Positions 34,293 through 47,479 are shown, numbered from the stretch's first letter. The stretch: DNA of 64,000 nucleotides from Incurvaria masculella (GCA_946894095.1 OX335649.1:10744001-10808000); one strand, 5' to 3'. The notes: generated by a model from the letters alone, not told the origin. Translations and numbers: made by a program.

Positions 34293-35784
34293 ATGTACTT
34301 TTAATATATTTTTATCACAACAGCGAAAAATGGCGCCTCTTAACTGCAAGGCAATCGGAATACAAGTTCACAAGAGAAAAAAAAAACACACTTGAAACAA
34401 AGATGTGATATTTAAATTGATGTATATAGTATACACATTCAATTTCATTTATATTTATTACATAATAATTTCATTCATTACGTTACGTTTTTTTTCCTTC
34501 ATTCGGAAAAGAATTGTAAATGAGAGCGTATCTACAACTTTTCGCAAAAAAATCGATTTCTTTAGGATCGATTGAATCATCAAAAGAACTTCTGTTCAGG
34601 GAATCAATGTGTGGTGTTTTTCCCAGTCGACTGACCTAGTGAGCCGCTTGGCAAGGCTGTGCCGCACTAGACTCCACTGCGCGCTCCATTATCGTTTATC
34701 ATTCTCATTCCCTATCCGACGATGCGGAGATAGTCGCGACCTAATGCAATACTGCAGATGAACGCTGCAATTTCATGCGAACTGCGAGCCTCTGCATCCA
34801 TTCGTATCATTATTTGGGTCGTTTCGATCAAATGTAGTATGGAGTAAGTTGCTTTGTTTTCTAAGATACTTCGTTTGTAGAGTTTATGTATGATACTATA
34901 ACTAAATTGACGATTTTTAGAAATCAGTTCTGTATGTATGTATGTATGTATGTTCCTCCATAACTCTTAAACTGATTATCCGAATTAGATGAAACTTAGT
35001 ACACGTACATTTGATTACCCGGGAATCAGGATAGGCTAAATAAAATTCAGTTCCGCTTACGCTAAGATGTGGCTGTCATATAAACCGGAATACTCCGCGC
35101 GGCTTGGCGGGAGAGCGGCGGCTGGAGGGGGGTGGGGCGGAGACGGCGCTTACTTTTATTAACTGTACCGAAGTACGGCTTGGTATTTCCCGCAACTTTA
35201 GAACTACTTGGCATCAAGCTAAATCGCCAAAGGTGCGACCAGTGGAATAGAATACTTATTACTTGAGTACCAATTACTCGATTTAGATGCGGATCGTATC
35301 TACGGCTAGCCTGATTCTACTCAAAACTTATAGGCTGCATAACATAACGCTTCATTACCAGAGGGGTGCGTAGTGAGTGTTAACTTATTTAACTTGCGAA
35401 CCACTTACCCGATTTATATGCGTATTTTATCAACGTATAGCATCTCTGGGAGCAGTCAGGTTCGGGATGGGTTACCGTTTTCGATGTTGAGGCTGGCTGT
35501 GGGTTGGAGTCCTCGCAAAACTTAGCTGCGTTACACGTTACTTACTTACTAGGAAAGCAATGTAGCAGTGCAAGTGCAGAAAGGATCTGGCGGCAATATT
35601 TTTTTTAAATAGCCACCAAATGTCAACGAAGCTCTAAATGGGAATTATGGGATGTTTCTCATTAAATCATGCTATTTCGGCTCAAACGGTATTATTGATT
35701 GAATTTGGTAGATAGATACATTGTCCTGGATCAGTTTGACCCTATTTTGGACCAGCCATGTGGGTTACTTTTTATCCATGAAAT

Positions 35785-35829
35785 AATTTAGCCGACACTA
35801 ACCCGAGCGGAGCCGGGTACCGCAGCTAG
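35785..35829 (+). mobile_element. Helitron 3' end
   Basis: The hairpin AACCCGAGCGGAGCCGGGTAC is followed by CGCAGCTAG and then T, the same 3' structure as at 15.0 and 59.1 kb. Sequence from about 34.93 kb onward (TGTATG repeats, then CTGATTATCCGAATTAGATG) probably belongs to one or more elements of this family, but I cannot fix a 5' end. The GC-rich insert at 35.09-35.15 kb is unexplained. Confidence 0.6.
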
Positions 35830-37166
35830 TAAGAAATAAATGTGTAAATGTGTCGGAGGATCAATTTCAATTGACACAGTGTTGCGGAGAAATGAAACAT
35901 TGAGAGCTAATCTTATGAAAATGTTAAGCACCGATAGAATGAACTTATTTTTCAGGTTACACATAGCCCTCGGACAACCCAACTCTGAAAAGGTCCGGAA
36001 GGTTTACCATTTCGTTAAGCAGTCACTTGCCCTGAGAGACTCTAATAAAACGGTATTATTCAACGTAAAAGGAACTATGGGGCTGACATAATTGCATAAC
36101 GGTTACCAACTAAACTTACTAACAACTAACCAATACAAAAACTAATAGATAAAAAAAACGTGTAACATGTTTTTCCAAACTTGGCTTTCGCCAATTTTTT
36201 TCAACTTTTAAACTTACAGCCCAAACTAAACGGATATATCACTCGAACATATAGTCGCAGACGTATTGTGAATTTAACTTTTTGCCTTCACGAGAAAATG
36301 CTGAAATGACTTTTAATATTGAAGGCACATCGACTGGCGCAGCAGGTAGGCTCTTGCACCGTGATTGCCGCCAACGGCGGTGGGGCGGGGCGGTGGGAGG
36401 GCGCGGCGGGGCTCAGAGTTAAGGGGTCGGCCCGCCACGGAGCCTGCGAACGAGGCTTCGCCGAGAAACGAATATTAATCATGATTTACGAGCAGTCTGC
36501 CGGAATGTGCTGAAATATTACAAGACACAATATCGCGACAGCTGCGTACAACAATAGGCTCCCTCTCGCTCGCCCCGCTGGCTCCTCTCAATTTTATAAA
36601 TCGGAGGGTATCAACGGGTATACTGTAACGCGTGTCACGTGTCGCTGTGAAGGCAGGCCAACATAAGCTGGCTGCACTGTACCTATCTCCGGCACGGATT
36701 ACGTTGCCTGGTAAGATGACGGTGTAAGTTTTCCGTTTTTTAATCAACCCAGTTCCAGAATACCCCAGCGTAGGAAGGTGTGTTGCTCGGAAGTCAGCTT
36801 ATGAAGCTGGTATTATATATTTCGAATTTTCGGCACGTTTTCTTGATTCTAGTGAATTCATATTCATTAGAGTGTATTTTTTCTTATAATCAATGGTTAA
36901 TACACATATTAGTAAAAATTTATTAAACAATTAAATTAATGCATTCGGACAAACAGATAACAAAAAATCGTATGTCTGTAAACATTGGCATACATGTTTG
37001 TAAACTTAGTCAAAAATGCAGCGAACTTTCTTGCCAGTTCTTCTTCGCTATGATTGTAGAAATGTACAATAATAAACTATGACTATGGATGATGAATAAA
37101 GAATACATAAATTAAAGTGTGGATCGTTTTATTTGAAAACTGTTAATTAATTAAATAACTTCAATC

Positions 37167-37562
37167 TAAGGAATGTGACATGTATGTATGTATAATCGAC
37201 CCTGAAACAAGGACACATTAATTAAAGAAAGAGCCCAGTAAAAAGAACTACTTTACAAATATACTGCAAGGCTGGACCCGAACCAGCAAACATACCATTC
37301 GCGGGTATTGCATCTACCAATTTTGTCACCGGCTGTATACCCATAATTTGAAATTCTCCTACAGTCCCTCCTCCCGTAATGAATGCCTCCTACTAACAAA
37401 GTGTTTAAGATTATACCTACATACTTTTATTTAACGTTTCATCAGCGTTGCGGACATTGACTGCAGTATATTCGTAAAGTAGTTTTTTTACTGGTCTCTT
37501 TCCTTAATTAATGTATCCTTGCTTCACGGTCGATTATACATACAAACACGTCACTTTCCTTG
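37167..37562. mobile_element. Fold-back element with about 105-bp inverted arms
   Basis: The left arm (about 37167-37272: GGAATGTGACATGTATG, TATAATCGACCCTGAA, ACATTAATTAAAGAAAG) and the right arm (about 37455-37562: CTTTCCTTAATTAATGT, TTCACGGTCGATTATAC, CACGTCACTTTCC) are inverted copies of each other, with mismatches of roughly one in ten. The middle is about 180 bases. Fragments of the same arm occur near 6350-6400 and 16376-16440, so it is a dispersed family, probably a MITE. Confidence 0.75.
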
Positions 37563-37856
37563 GGATAAGCGACGTACCTGCTTAGTACGAAAAAGTATAT
37601 TTACTTTACTTTGATCTGTCTGTAAATATTTAAAAAATTTTTTTTTTACAATAACCTATTTAATGTGTACTTTAGTAATAACTGAGTTTGTAGTTGTCAT
37701 ATGGATACAAAAGCGTCCAAGTGTGTGTCAACTTTCACAAGACTAGAAGCTATATCTTATTCGAACCAAATGTAGCAAAGTGTTGAGTCTGTGTATCCCC
37801 CAAATTGAAGGTGGTATGAAAATAAAAACACTTTGAATAACATCTATAACATGAAC

Positions 37857-38260
37857 GGCTCGTAGCCTAGTGGCGCGGGGACTAGCCTAGCGTACCAGAG
37901 GTCTGGGTTCGATTCCGACATGCACCACTGTCTTTCTCTTTCCGAGTTAGATAAGTGCATTTCGTCACGAATGCGAGCTGCTCCATGGTTCGGAATCCAT
38001 GTACAACTGTAGGTCCCCTTCCCCTACTAGGTGGTAGGGTTTAAGCCCGCCCGGGTGGTATCATCGCATTGGATAAAAAGATGGTCGAAGCGGCAATGAA
38101 AAATCGTCCGTGTTTTCCATCCAGTTCAATGTAGCCGTGCTCATTAAGGGAAGGTCCTGGCATGGCACCTGATTCATTTGGAAATGTGGTGTATTGGGCT
38201 AATATCATAACGGTATAGTTGTGTGGTTTAGCCAACCATGTCAGGTCGCACAAAAAAAAA
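37857..38260 (+). mobile_element. tRNA-derived SINE, full length
   Basis: The head has TAGCCTAGTGG and a perfect B-box consensus GGTTCGATTCC; the body and terminal A-run match the other full copies. Small deletions (GGGTGGTATC for GGGTTGGTACC) mark it as independent. Confidence 0.9.
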
Positions 38261-38295
38261 CATATTTCCGTGTAGTTTGTGAGATATGGGATGTT

Positions 38296-38352
38296 TTCCG
38301 CAATTACGGAACCCTTCACTGTGCGTGGCCCGCTACGCTCTTGGCCGTTTTA
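38296..38352 (-). repeat. Dispersed repeat, GAGTCGGACTCG family, fragment
   Basis: ACGGAACCCTTCACTGTGCG and CTCTTGGCCGTTTT match one end of the family in reverse orientation, with damage to the middle. Confidence 0.5.
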
Positions 38353-38429
38353 TTTAAATCCATCTGACGGCGGATCAGCCATTCCAAAGTAACCCTTTTG
38401 TTTATCGAACGGCGTATATTGTGCTTTTA

Positions 38430-38620
38430 TGTCGTGTGCGGGCGCGGCCCCAGCGCGTGCTTAGCCGCCTCAGCCGCGGATCCAATATTCAGGCCGCGTC
38501 CGCTATCGGGCGTCACTCAATTAAATACTTCACGGAACTTCGTCTAAGTCTGAAATCCAATTATTTTAGCCGATTCCGTCCGCCGGCCGCAGACTTCTCC
38601 ATCGCCATGGAGCAGAGAAT
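38430..38620. other. GC-rich intronic island
   Basis: The patch contains GCGGGCGCGGCCCCAGCGCG and CCGTCCGCCGGCCGCAGAC. It has no exon-like boundaries and no recognised protein. It follows a SINE and a repeat fragment. Confidence 0.25.
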
Positions 38621-39609
38621 CCCCAACAGAGCAAGGTGGACCAACGTTGTGACGAATTTCATGCTTCACCTCAAGTCGATATACGCATATATTTGACTTT
38701 GATATTAAGATGTTGATGGTAATGGTGGTTTTGCCGCCCGCGATGCATGTGTTGTGGAGAAATTTGTATGCCCTTCCCACGGTATTCATAGCTTCATGTC
38801 CGTAACGAAAGTTTGCTTTCTCACTTACTGGAGTCGATGGGCCTCGTTGAAGGACCTGCCAATCCATCGCAAAGAGGTACCAAGGGCCACGTTTTTGTCT
38901 CTCTGACCTTGTTCAGTTCGTTCTAGAACATTAGGAAATTGCAAATCGCTTTGCGTGTTACTGATGTAAGCCTCTTGTGGTGCGAATTTAGTTCGGAATA
39001 CATATTTAGTGAATAAAGTAGTAGTTATTGCATGTAATATATTTAAATGACATTTCACTAAAAAGAATTTAGAGAGGATGAACTGAAATTCAAAGGTTAC
39101 ATATATATTAGCTTATTGTGTTATAAAATATATTTTTTTATCTTAGAATAAAAAGAAATTAACTTGGTAAGTATATTTTTGCAAGTACAAAGATTCTTTA
39201 CTTGGAACGTTTTATTGCGCTGTTTTGATGGATCTTTTAGGGTAGGTCACCTAATGCCACCTGTCGTGATAAATACGCAGCTTATATACGCAGCCTCTTT
39301 CCCATTCTGAATAATTCGTTTTCGCTCTAAGCCCTAAGCATAGAATCCCCAAGTCTTCATAATAAATGCTCTCACTGATGGTTTAACTCTTCTTCAGCAT
39401 TTTACTGTTCACTGCTGTGAGCATGTAGGCCTGTCCCTGAACCCGCCAAGTATTGCAGCATCTTATTTTACTCGCCAGTTGTTACCTGCTATCTGGCGTA
39501 GATCGTCTGACCTATTTCGATGCTTATTTTTCCTGTGTTGGGCCTCCGCATCAAGACTTCCGTGCTCCATTTATGCTCATCTCTGCGACAAACGTGGCCA
39601 CTTGAGTTT

Positions 39610-40530
39610 GGCGACCCTGACTATAAAATCCCTCGGTGGATAAAGCCAGCCATGGTTCAACACGGAATGTGCAGTCGCTTGTTCTACTAAGAACGCGGCC
39701 CACCGTGCATGGTTCCTTAAGGCGCTGAAATGGGCCCTTAAAGTAGCCTCCAGATCCAGTAAGAAAGCAATTGCCAGAGCGAAGTTTAAGCATATCCGCA
39801 GAATTGGCTAGAAGTTGATCAGCCACCCGACTGGATGCCGTCAATTCTGGTTCCTCGCCAATTCTTTCGAAGCAAATTTCTGCTGCAGGGAGCAACTGTA
39901 CGTATTGACGAGCAAATAGGGATTCTTAGTGTCGACCTGAAGCATAACCTGGCAAATCGAGAATAAAGCCAAGCTCGCCTCGAAAAAGCTGGGAGTTCGT
40001 AGTATTTAACGCCTGACGAAAACCTGCTCCTATACAAGGCGCAGATAATGTGAAGCGTAGAATACTGCTCGCATTTGTGAGACGTCTCAGCTCAGCACCT
40101 GTTTGGCTCCCTGGACTCGATACACCGTCGTACCGTGCATCTCGTCGATGACCCCAAGGTGTCTTTGAATTTAGATACTCTCCGACTCCGAAGGGATGTT
40201 GGTTCTCTCTCTGTGTTCTAGCGTCTTTACCATGGATAAAGTTCATCGGAGCGGCATAACGCTGTTCCTCCGTCCTTTTTCTACCATCACACAACGCGGA
40301 ACAGGCAAGAAATGCACCTGTTTACTGTTGAAATTTCAAAAATCAGAACCCACCGATCCTCTAGGTCCTTTATCTATAGGGTCGGCAAAATATGGAATGC
40401 ACTCCCTGCCGAGTTATTTCCCCCAAAGTACAACCTGAAGTCCTTCACACATGGTGTGAATAAGCACCTGGCCGGCCGTCATGGTCGCAGCCCCCTTAAA
40501 AGGTTCGAGCAGGAGTTCTAAGCAGCATTA
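39610..40530 (+). pseudogene. Decayed Jockey-like LINE remnant
   Basis: Broken frames on the plus strand read PWFNTECAVACSTKNAAHRA (from 39650), then ARAKFKHIRRIG and LISHPTGCRQFWFLANSF, then LFGSLDSIHRRTVHLVDDPK (near 40105) and SFIYRVGKIWNALPAELFPP, then FTHGVNKHLAGRHG (near 40365-40485). These are the ordered C-terminal segments of a Jockey-clade ORF2. Stops and frame shifts occur throughout, so it is inactive. Confidence 0.8.
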
Positions 40531-42912
40531 CCTATATAAAAAAGTGGCCTTGGTGATTTCGTTGGTTGGTTTAATTCATGTATTTGTTTTAATAATCGTA
40601 CTATTCGTGATGAAATCTAAATATTTAGCCGCAAAGCTCAGCAGCACTTCAACTCCGTTGGGCAATTTGGGTCGAAGCTTCACGTAACTTTCGGCTCCTT
40701 ACAGTACAATACCTCAAATACCCAATAGTCGTTATTTGATGCAATAAAATGGACCCCCAGTAATGGCACTCGTATTTTGCTCGTGCACTCATTAGTGGTA
40801 AACTACCAGTCGTTACGTCGAAATGTTTCGAAGAATTAAATGCAAAATTGACTCGCTTTGCCCTTTTTATCCATTAGGGTCGAGTGGAGGCTATTTGTCT
40901 AATTGCTCACCGGGAAGGCGGAGCGGCGGAGATGACTTGTCGTTCCCGCAGTGGCTCTAGCGGGAGAGACTACCTCAACAGATTTTTTTTTAAACTACAA
41001 AAGTCTAGTTAGATCTGGAGGATTCTAGTGACTTTGTTTCTCAAACGTGATATACTTTGACGAGATAATTTGTTTTAAAATATTAACCTATCTTTCAGCC
41101 TGAGTATCCAAGGTCGCTACACTTTGCCTTTCGACAACCGATTTGAAGCAACTTCTGGTGCGGTCGGGTGCCAGATAGGTGACCATTTTTCGACTGTTGA
41201 CGCTGCTGGCCTGGTTCGGATTGCACTAGTTTTTTCAGTGCCCGTAAGTTGTTCGATTGTGCCAAATTATCTAGAACGTAGAGAAGGGAATTACAGTCTT
41301 ACGCGCATCCTGGACCATGAAGTGTCACTAATTCTTAATGAAGAACCCGAAGTTTGGTTGGCAGACACCAACATTTTCGATGCATCGCCAAGGTAACATA
41401 ATGTTATTTCCGGACTGAAACTACCACCGACTGACGAAGAAGTCTATTTACTAACTAAACGGAAATGTTCTATAATTTCCTAACCTAATTAAAGGTATGT
41501 TTATAAGCACAAAATTATTAAGGCAAATGTCACTATATCCATATATGTCTTAATAGTTTGTTACCTGTAAATCTACATTGTTGCGTTTATCTGAGTCTAG
41601 GATGATGATCTGGTTCCCACACTGTCACAACCATCATCGCCACGGGGAAATGTACTCTCCAAATGCGTTGGCCAAGTCAGTTCTCACCAGCACGAACCCT
41701 CCAATACGTCTGGGCCATATTTTCTTGTGACATGTACGTTTAAGTTGGATTGGTGCAGGACCCTCCTTTCGTGATCTGAGGTTTCCATACAAAGCCGCCT
41801 GCCCGGTAGTGAACCCGGAGCGACCGAGCAACCCCACGCGTCCCACCGCCGCCCTTCTCGCCGCTTGCACGCACCTCATTAGCGCTAATGACGTTTCTAA
41901 ATTTAACTCCGCACAAATTGTTGGCGAAAACGCCCGTTTTGTTAACCTTTAAACAATCGCCGAGATGAACGACGAATCAGAATGGCTTCTGGCCGCTTTC
42001 GACGACGGTAATGGATGCGATCAACCTCTTTCAAGTTGGATAAGCGAGAGCGGCGGGCTTCATTTCAGATTTTGCTAAGTAATACTTATTTAATTCCCGA
42101 GGCATTGTGGTCTCCTATTGTTAGGTGAGTCAGTTTGACTGTCTTGAACACAGACGATTCAACCACAGCTGACGTCTGAATTTTGGGAAGCAAGCTTGGC
42201 ATTTGCGCTTTGGCATAGGGTGACAGGCTTATTTACGCACGCTTTAGAAACGAATAGTATCTTTTGGAAGTAGTATGAATTTTTATTGGGGACAATATAA
42301 AAAGGCAAGTGTTTATCCCTTTTATGATTAGACTCACGTTTATTTTGAAACTCTTCTACATAATAATTAAAATCTTTGTGTTTAAGAAAGAGAAAGAAAA
42401 GGGACTACTAACAGAAAAAAAACAAATATGAGAGCAGATCACTACGGGATAGGCATAGATGAAAGTCGATCATGAACATTATTTAGTTTGCAAACACGAT
42501 AGCCACCATTTTTTGCAGGTAGATCAAATGAGAGAAGACCACTTCGATATAGACCCAGACGGAAATAAATCATGAACATAATTTTAGTCGTAAGGTAATG
42601 ACGACTGCCTCTCAGGTCGATCGAGAGAAGAACACTTCGATATAGACCCAGTCGGAATAAGATCTTGAACATATCTACTTCCGGTTCCATTCGTAAGGCG
42701 TGGCGAATTTCCAGACCGACCGCACATGGACCAAAATTAATAATATGTTTGTTTAACACTTCAGAAAAACATATCTATAAAACATGTTACTTTGTTAAGT
42801 CAAAATTAAAAAATATATTACGAGAGATGTGTAGAAAGAGAGAGAGAGAGATAAAGGTTTATTGGCAAAATTTGCGGAATTAATCGGTGTCCTCATAGAG
42901 AATCAGGACTAC

Positions 42913-43095
42913 CTTAGGGTTAGGCAGCTCGCCACTCTGCAGACTGGACATGTAGCAGCGCAGCCGGAACTGCTCGCAGTGCAGCCGCTCTAGGTTCTCC
43001 TCCCACTGCAGCATCTGCGCCGTGAGCTGCGCGCGCGTCTCCGAGTCGGACACGACCGACTGCTGCAGGTCGGCCATGTGCCTCAGCTTTTGATC
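42913..43095 (-). CDS. sif: Still life (Sif) exon: coiled coil and Ex subdomain
   Basis: The exon encodes 61 codons from [19 protein letters not shown] to [16 protein letters not shown]. The motif [12 protein letters not shown], then [18 protein letters not shown] and [11 protein letters not shown], follow the coiled-coil and Ex part of the PHn-CC-Ex module of TIAM/Sif, where vertebrate TIAM1 has the closely similar SLQGGELPNPK. The acceptor is TTTGTTGCAG and the donor is AAG followed by GTAGTC. At 183 bases it is phase 0 at both ends, so it could be skipped without a frameshift. Codon use is GC-rich against AT-rich intron on both sides. Unlike three of the other sif exons here, no tandem copies of it are visible in the flanking introns. 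Confidence 0.95.
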
Positions 43096-43489
43096 CTGCA
43101 ACAAAGGAGAATAAACTTTTGAAAGACGTCGCGTTGAACAATTCTTACAAGAAAAACGTTAAAACGTTGTTGGCGAAATTTACTTTCGGATGAAATATGA
43201 AAGGGAATTTTACATTGCATTTAAAAATACGAAAAAAAAATTCGGTTTTTTAAATTCCAGTTAAGCCCCCGCATTGTTTAACCATATTATCAAATACATC
43301 GCTAACGTTTTAGAAAACCAATCAAGGGATTGTGGACACCAAACAGAGAAGAATAAATGATTGAAGTTATAGTGCTAATAGCAACTAGAATATTTCGCTC
43401 GTTTCATGGACGCAACTGTTCAGGACGATAGTTTAATTGTGAGCAGCTGCTTTCATCGGGTTTGATTTAAACGAGTTTTCGCCGTGACA

Positions 43490-43830
43490 AATAGCTCGGG
43501 CGTTAATTCAATCATGCCGTAAGCAACTGTAATAAATTCGCGGACCGCCCGACGAGTGCCCCCCCCTATCAATTAAGGCTGCGCCGTAGTTTGCAGCACC
43601 TCGAGTGCTCTCCCCAAGATCGCTTCTGACGTCACCCGGCCTCGTGGCCCCGACACAGCTCTCGCCTTTGACCCGGAGGCGCGTCGTGCGGGGGGGGGCG
43701 TTCTTGCGGACCCTCGGGTTTATTGCACATGAACTATTCTGCGGTCTCGAGGAAACTTAATGGCGCTCGGTGAATGACGAAATTCCGGGCGGTTGGGAAA
43801 TCAACGCGGGCGCGGTAACAGGTGCCCGCT
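43490..43830. promoter_or_regulatory. GC-rich island with consensus CRE, candidate regulatory region
   Basis: The patch lies 0.4-0.75 kb upstream, in transcript order, of the coiled-coil exon. It holds TGACGTCA at 43627-43634, a G-run near 43690 and a high CpG content. No exon is visible. A role as an enhancer or internal promoter is possible but unproven. Confidence 0.25.
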
Positions 43831-45444
43831 TACGCATATGTGCGTTCGCAAAAAAATCTGTGAGACGTTGGACGATGAAGCAGCCAAAATTAATATGTAT
43901 TTTGTTAATTTATCAATAATACAATCACGTCAAGACGTCCGAGCTCTCTGTTGATTTATTGAATGTGCAAAATTACAGAAAATTATATCTTAATATGACT
44001 GAGGAAACAGGCACGAGCCATTGTATGGAACTTGATTTGGTTAAACTCATTGAACCTCATTATTCTCTTAACTTGTTTTATGTTTTGGCAACAACCGAGA
44101 TGACTTTTTGCAGCCAGTTTTTAAGATATGATAAAAAATTATTTATTACAACACCCAGGTTATGTGGTTTATTATTAGTTGTTAATATTTGGTTAAATTT
44201 TTCTGTAGTGGTTGGTATTTTATCCTTGTTAATTTTTTCCATGAATATATTTTATCTCTTTTTTTAACCAACGTCCAATTTTTTTAAATATACTTACTGA
44301 GTTTTGATATTTTGCTCTTCATACTTTAATATTGAAAAGTATCCAATTTATTGAGTGCAATAAAATAAGAAAAATAACATTAATTATGTATTGATTTGAT
44401 GCACAAAAAAAATTACCTTTTTTTTAAACAAATAATCTGATTATTATAGCCCATTAACGGGCAGGTAATCTCTCTTATGAATTGCAACAAATAGGTCATG
44501 AAATATTATTAATATATAAGGCGCAACTATGTTAGTGCATGGCACTGCGTCGTGTTTGCGAAGCATAAGGCGAATGCCAACGGTCTGAACAGCGGAGAAC
44601 TCGCAGTAGTTTACCTCAGGGGCGTTCAGGGCAAAGGGACAGACTACGCTTCACTGCAGTTCGCGGCTCGCAAATTGTAATATCTGCATTGCGGAATGAT
44701 TTCAATTCGCCAGTCAACTGTATATTCTCTACTGCATTGCGATGTTCTCCTTTGCTGCAATCATCCGTTGAGTGAATTCATAGGTCCATTGCGAATATTT
44801 TTAAAGTCTAAGAACTCTCTTAAAGGTGTCTCAAAGACGTGATAACACCTGATTTCATTCAGTTCCATAAGGGCTTAAACAAAACCTTATTTTATTATTT
44901 AAAAAAATAACTACTTGTTATTTTGGAACTTTCAAATCTATGAAATATGCATTGCTAGTCTAAATATATTTGAAACCTAAAACGGTAAATATCTGACGCT
45001 CTGTATTCGTCTTATTCTGTATTTGTTTATGAAAATGTATGAATAGTGTCTAATTTGAAAACGCAAAGCAACAGAGACTGAAAGATTTATTTTTAAATAA
45101 TAGCGAGGCCACTGATCTACACATATCCTTTTTGATTATCGAACTTCCTTGTGGGGATTGTTAAATTAATTTAAATGTTGATTTACTTACTTCCTTATCA
45201 AACTGAACGTAATCGGCTCCTATCACGCTCGTAAGCAACAAATAACTAACTTCCCATACCAACAAAGTATACCAATTTACTTGATTTGTGGTAGGTACCT
45301 AAGTTAGGCTAAGTTTATTTTCTCTAAAACGTGCATAGAACAGACACTGCGTGTTTTGGAGAAAATAAAATGTGTACGAATATATTATATTTATGCCATT
45401 TGCCATTTAGATTATTAAAAAATACGTGCAGATGCGTAATCCCG

Positions 45445-45575
45445 CCTAAAAATGAAAATTGTCCGTGTGTTCCATCCAGTTCAATGTAGCCGAGCTATAT
45501 GAAGGTGGAACCTTGTTCCCATTTGGTGTATTTAGATAATATCATGTCGGTCGGTTTGGTATCTAGATTCATGAA
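45445..45575 (+). mobile_element. Partial SINE
   Basis: It contains AATGAAAATTGTCCGTGTG, CCATCCAGTTCAATGTAGCC and a damaged GGTGTATTTAGATAATATC. This is a short body fragment. Confidence 0.6.
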
Positions 45576-46389
45576 TAAGATTGCAATTATATAAGGAAAT
45601 ATACAGAATATACAAAATATTACAGATAGTTGCTATAATTTTGTTTTAACTAGGGAATGATTATTTGATCATTTTAGTTTTTTTTACAAGCTATTCGACT
45701 GTGGAGCTCAACTACTAATACATAGCTGCATGACCGATAAATTTTAAAGGATATTTAATGCTGCTGTTATTTGGCAGTATCTTATAGTATTATCAAATCA
45801 TTCTAGGCAATATCCAGAACAAAACAATTCATTCACAGAGATTAAGTCAAAAAAAAAAACTAATAGAATTTAATTTTTTGTGCACATATATTTGAAATAT
45901 TGATTATTATTTTCCTGTGGCGATATCATTATTTTTTTATTGTATGTTGTAGTTCGTAAGAGTGTAACACAAAATGGATATTTTATTTCCCTATTCAGTA
46001 TGTTATCGTTTATATTGATTGTTATGCACATTATTATTTTATTAATTAGATGCAACTAAGATCTGACATTAGAAATCGGTGTATGCAATGATTTTCTTTC
46101 TTTTCTATGGCTTTGGTAATAACTTATTGATTTTTATTAAATCCTAGTTTTTAGTCGGATGGGGTGAGGGGGGTGGGAAACTACGATGCCATGCTACTAA
46201 AACTGACTGAATCTACTACCGCCGCATTTTCACATCTATCGTTACCCAAGCGTTAAATCCGACAGTTTTCACATTAGGGATACGCCTTCAGAACTTATTC
46301 CATCCATTTCCGTGATCGTTCGGAAACATCTCCCGACCTCTCAGCGCTTCAACTACTAAGCTACTAAGTTAATATTCCTTGTATAAACG

Positions 46390-46680
46390 CGCCCCTATGG
46401 CTTTCGTATAGCAAGTTTCGCACATGCGATCGTCGGATCCGGCGGACGTGTATCGTACAAAGTTTGCGGGAGCAATAGCAGTTTTCCCGGACACGAGGCG
46501 CTTCAAATTGATTATAACTTGCGTGTGTGTGTAACGGGTGGGACGGTGGCCCGATAGGGGCTCGGCAGCGCAGACTAATTGATAGCCGGCCGTGGTAGGC
46601 CGAATGCGCGCCTAGTATGGTCAGTCCGCGTTCTCACATAAATCTGCGTTTGCGGAACTTCGAAGTCACGTAAAAACGGC
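46390..46680. other. GC-rich intronic island
   Basis: CpG-rich sequence (CGATCGTCGGATCCGGCGGAC, GATAGCCGGCCGTGGTAGG) in AT-rich surroundings without an open frame of note. A second such patch lies at 47480-47700. Confidence 0.25.
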
Positions 46681-47479
46681 AAACTTCACACTAAAAAAAA
46701 TTAAGAGCAACTGTTCTCTATTTTAGCACGGTTAAAATTTAGTCATTTATGGTAAAGTATTTCTCATTATAATTAATCTATTACGGTAAGTATCTGTGAA
46801 TGAGCCAAACAGTTAATATTAAACAGTTATTTTAACTGACCGTAATTTTAACGGTACCGCTTCGTAAAAATAACACGTGTGACCGATCAGATGATTTTGA
46901 AATTGTTGTCTTGATTGAACATTAAGGCTGACTACAAATCAGGCGTGCAACTGATCAGTTTAATGAGGTACAGTGATATAAAACGTAAGTAGAAATGGAA
47001 AAAATACTAAAGCTAGAAATAGTAAGAGAAAACAGTTATGGTACACAGTTAAAAATGCAATTAAGAGATACAGTAATATCCAATGTTTAAGGCCAACTGT
47101 TTTCACTCAGTTAGATTAACCAATTTACTTAGTTGCTCCATTTTAACGATACAAGCCGGTTGTTGTTTTCGGAATTACAGTTAGATTCACTTATCCCTTT
47201 TGTTGTAGTGCATACAAGTCGTACAACTTATGTGGTTTTACTTCTTCAACCTCTCAAAATCAAACTCAGACTAGACATTTGTATAAAAACGCGGCGTAAA
47301 TGGCAACGTCAACGTATTTACGTAGAGGATGCGTTATAGCTGTCAAATCAAAATTGGACTCGCAAATGTTAGTTCGCTTAGCGCCCACTGCGCGCGCTCT
47401 TCAATTCTCCATACATTTGAAAACGCCGGTCGATAGGTTTGGCGTAAACGCCAATTTAAATGACAAGTCGGACTAGGTG

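Larger units (their letters stand above)
32571..42912 (-). other. sif intron within the Ex region (10.3 kb)
   Basis: This phase-0 intron separates ELPNPK from SLLTHV. It holds a SINE at 33.9-34.3 kb, Helitron-type sequence ending at 35.829 kb, a GC-rich patch at 36.34-36.47 kb, a long-armed fold-back element at 37.17-37.56 kb, a SINE at 37.86-38.26 kb, a GC-rich patch at 38.43-38.62 kb and a Jockey-like LINE remnant at 39.6-40.53 kb. Nothing recognisable stands out in 32.85-33.9 kb or 40.6-42.8 kb apart from a repeat fragment near 41.69-41.76 kb and a GA run at 42837-42851. Confidence 0.88.

Noticed and set aside
35840..36091. 83-codon frame directly after a Helitron end
   Set aside because: Its composition is somewhat protein-like, but no motif is recognised and it could be repeat interior; not supportable as a gene.
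39551..40294. Minus-strand frames of 114 and 122 codons
   Set aside because: They are antisense to a decayed Jockey-like LINE on the plus strand.
41124..41396. 90-codon plus-strand frame
   Set aside because: No recognised domain and no flanking splice signals that make a gene model.
43959..44267. 102-codon plus-strand frame with a hydrophobic C-terminal half
   Set aside because: AT-rich DNA easily gives Leu/Phe/Ile-rich frames; no splice context, family motif or second line of support was found.
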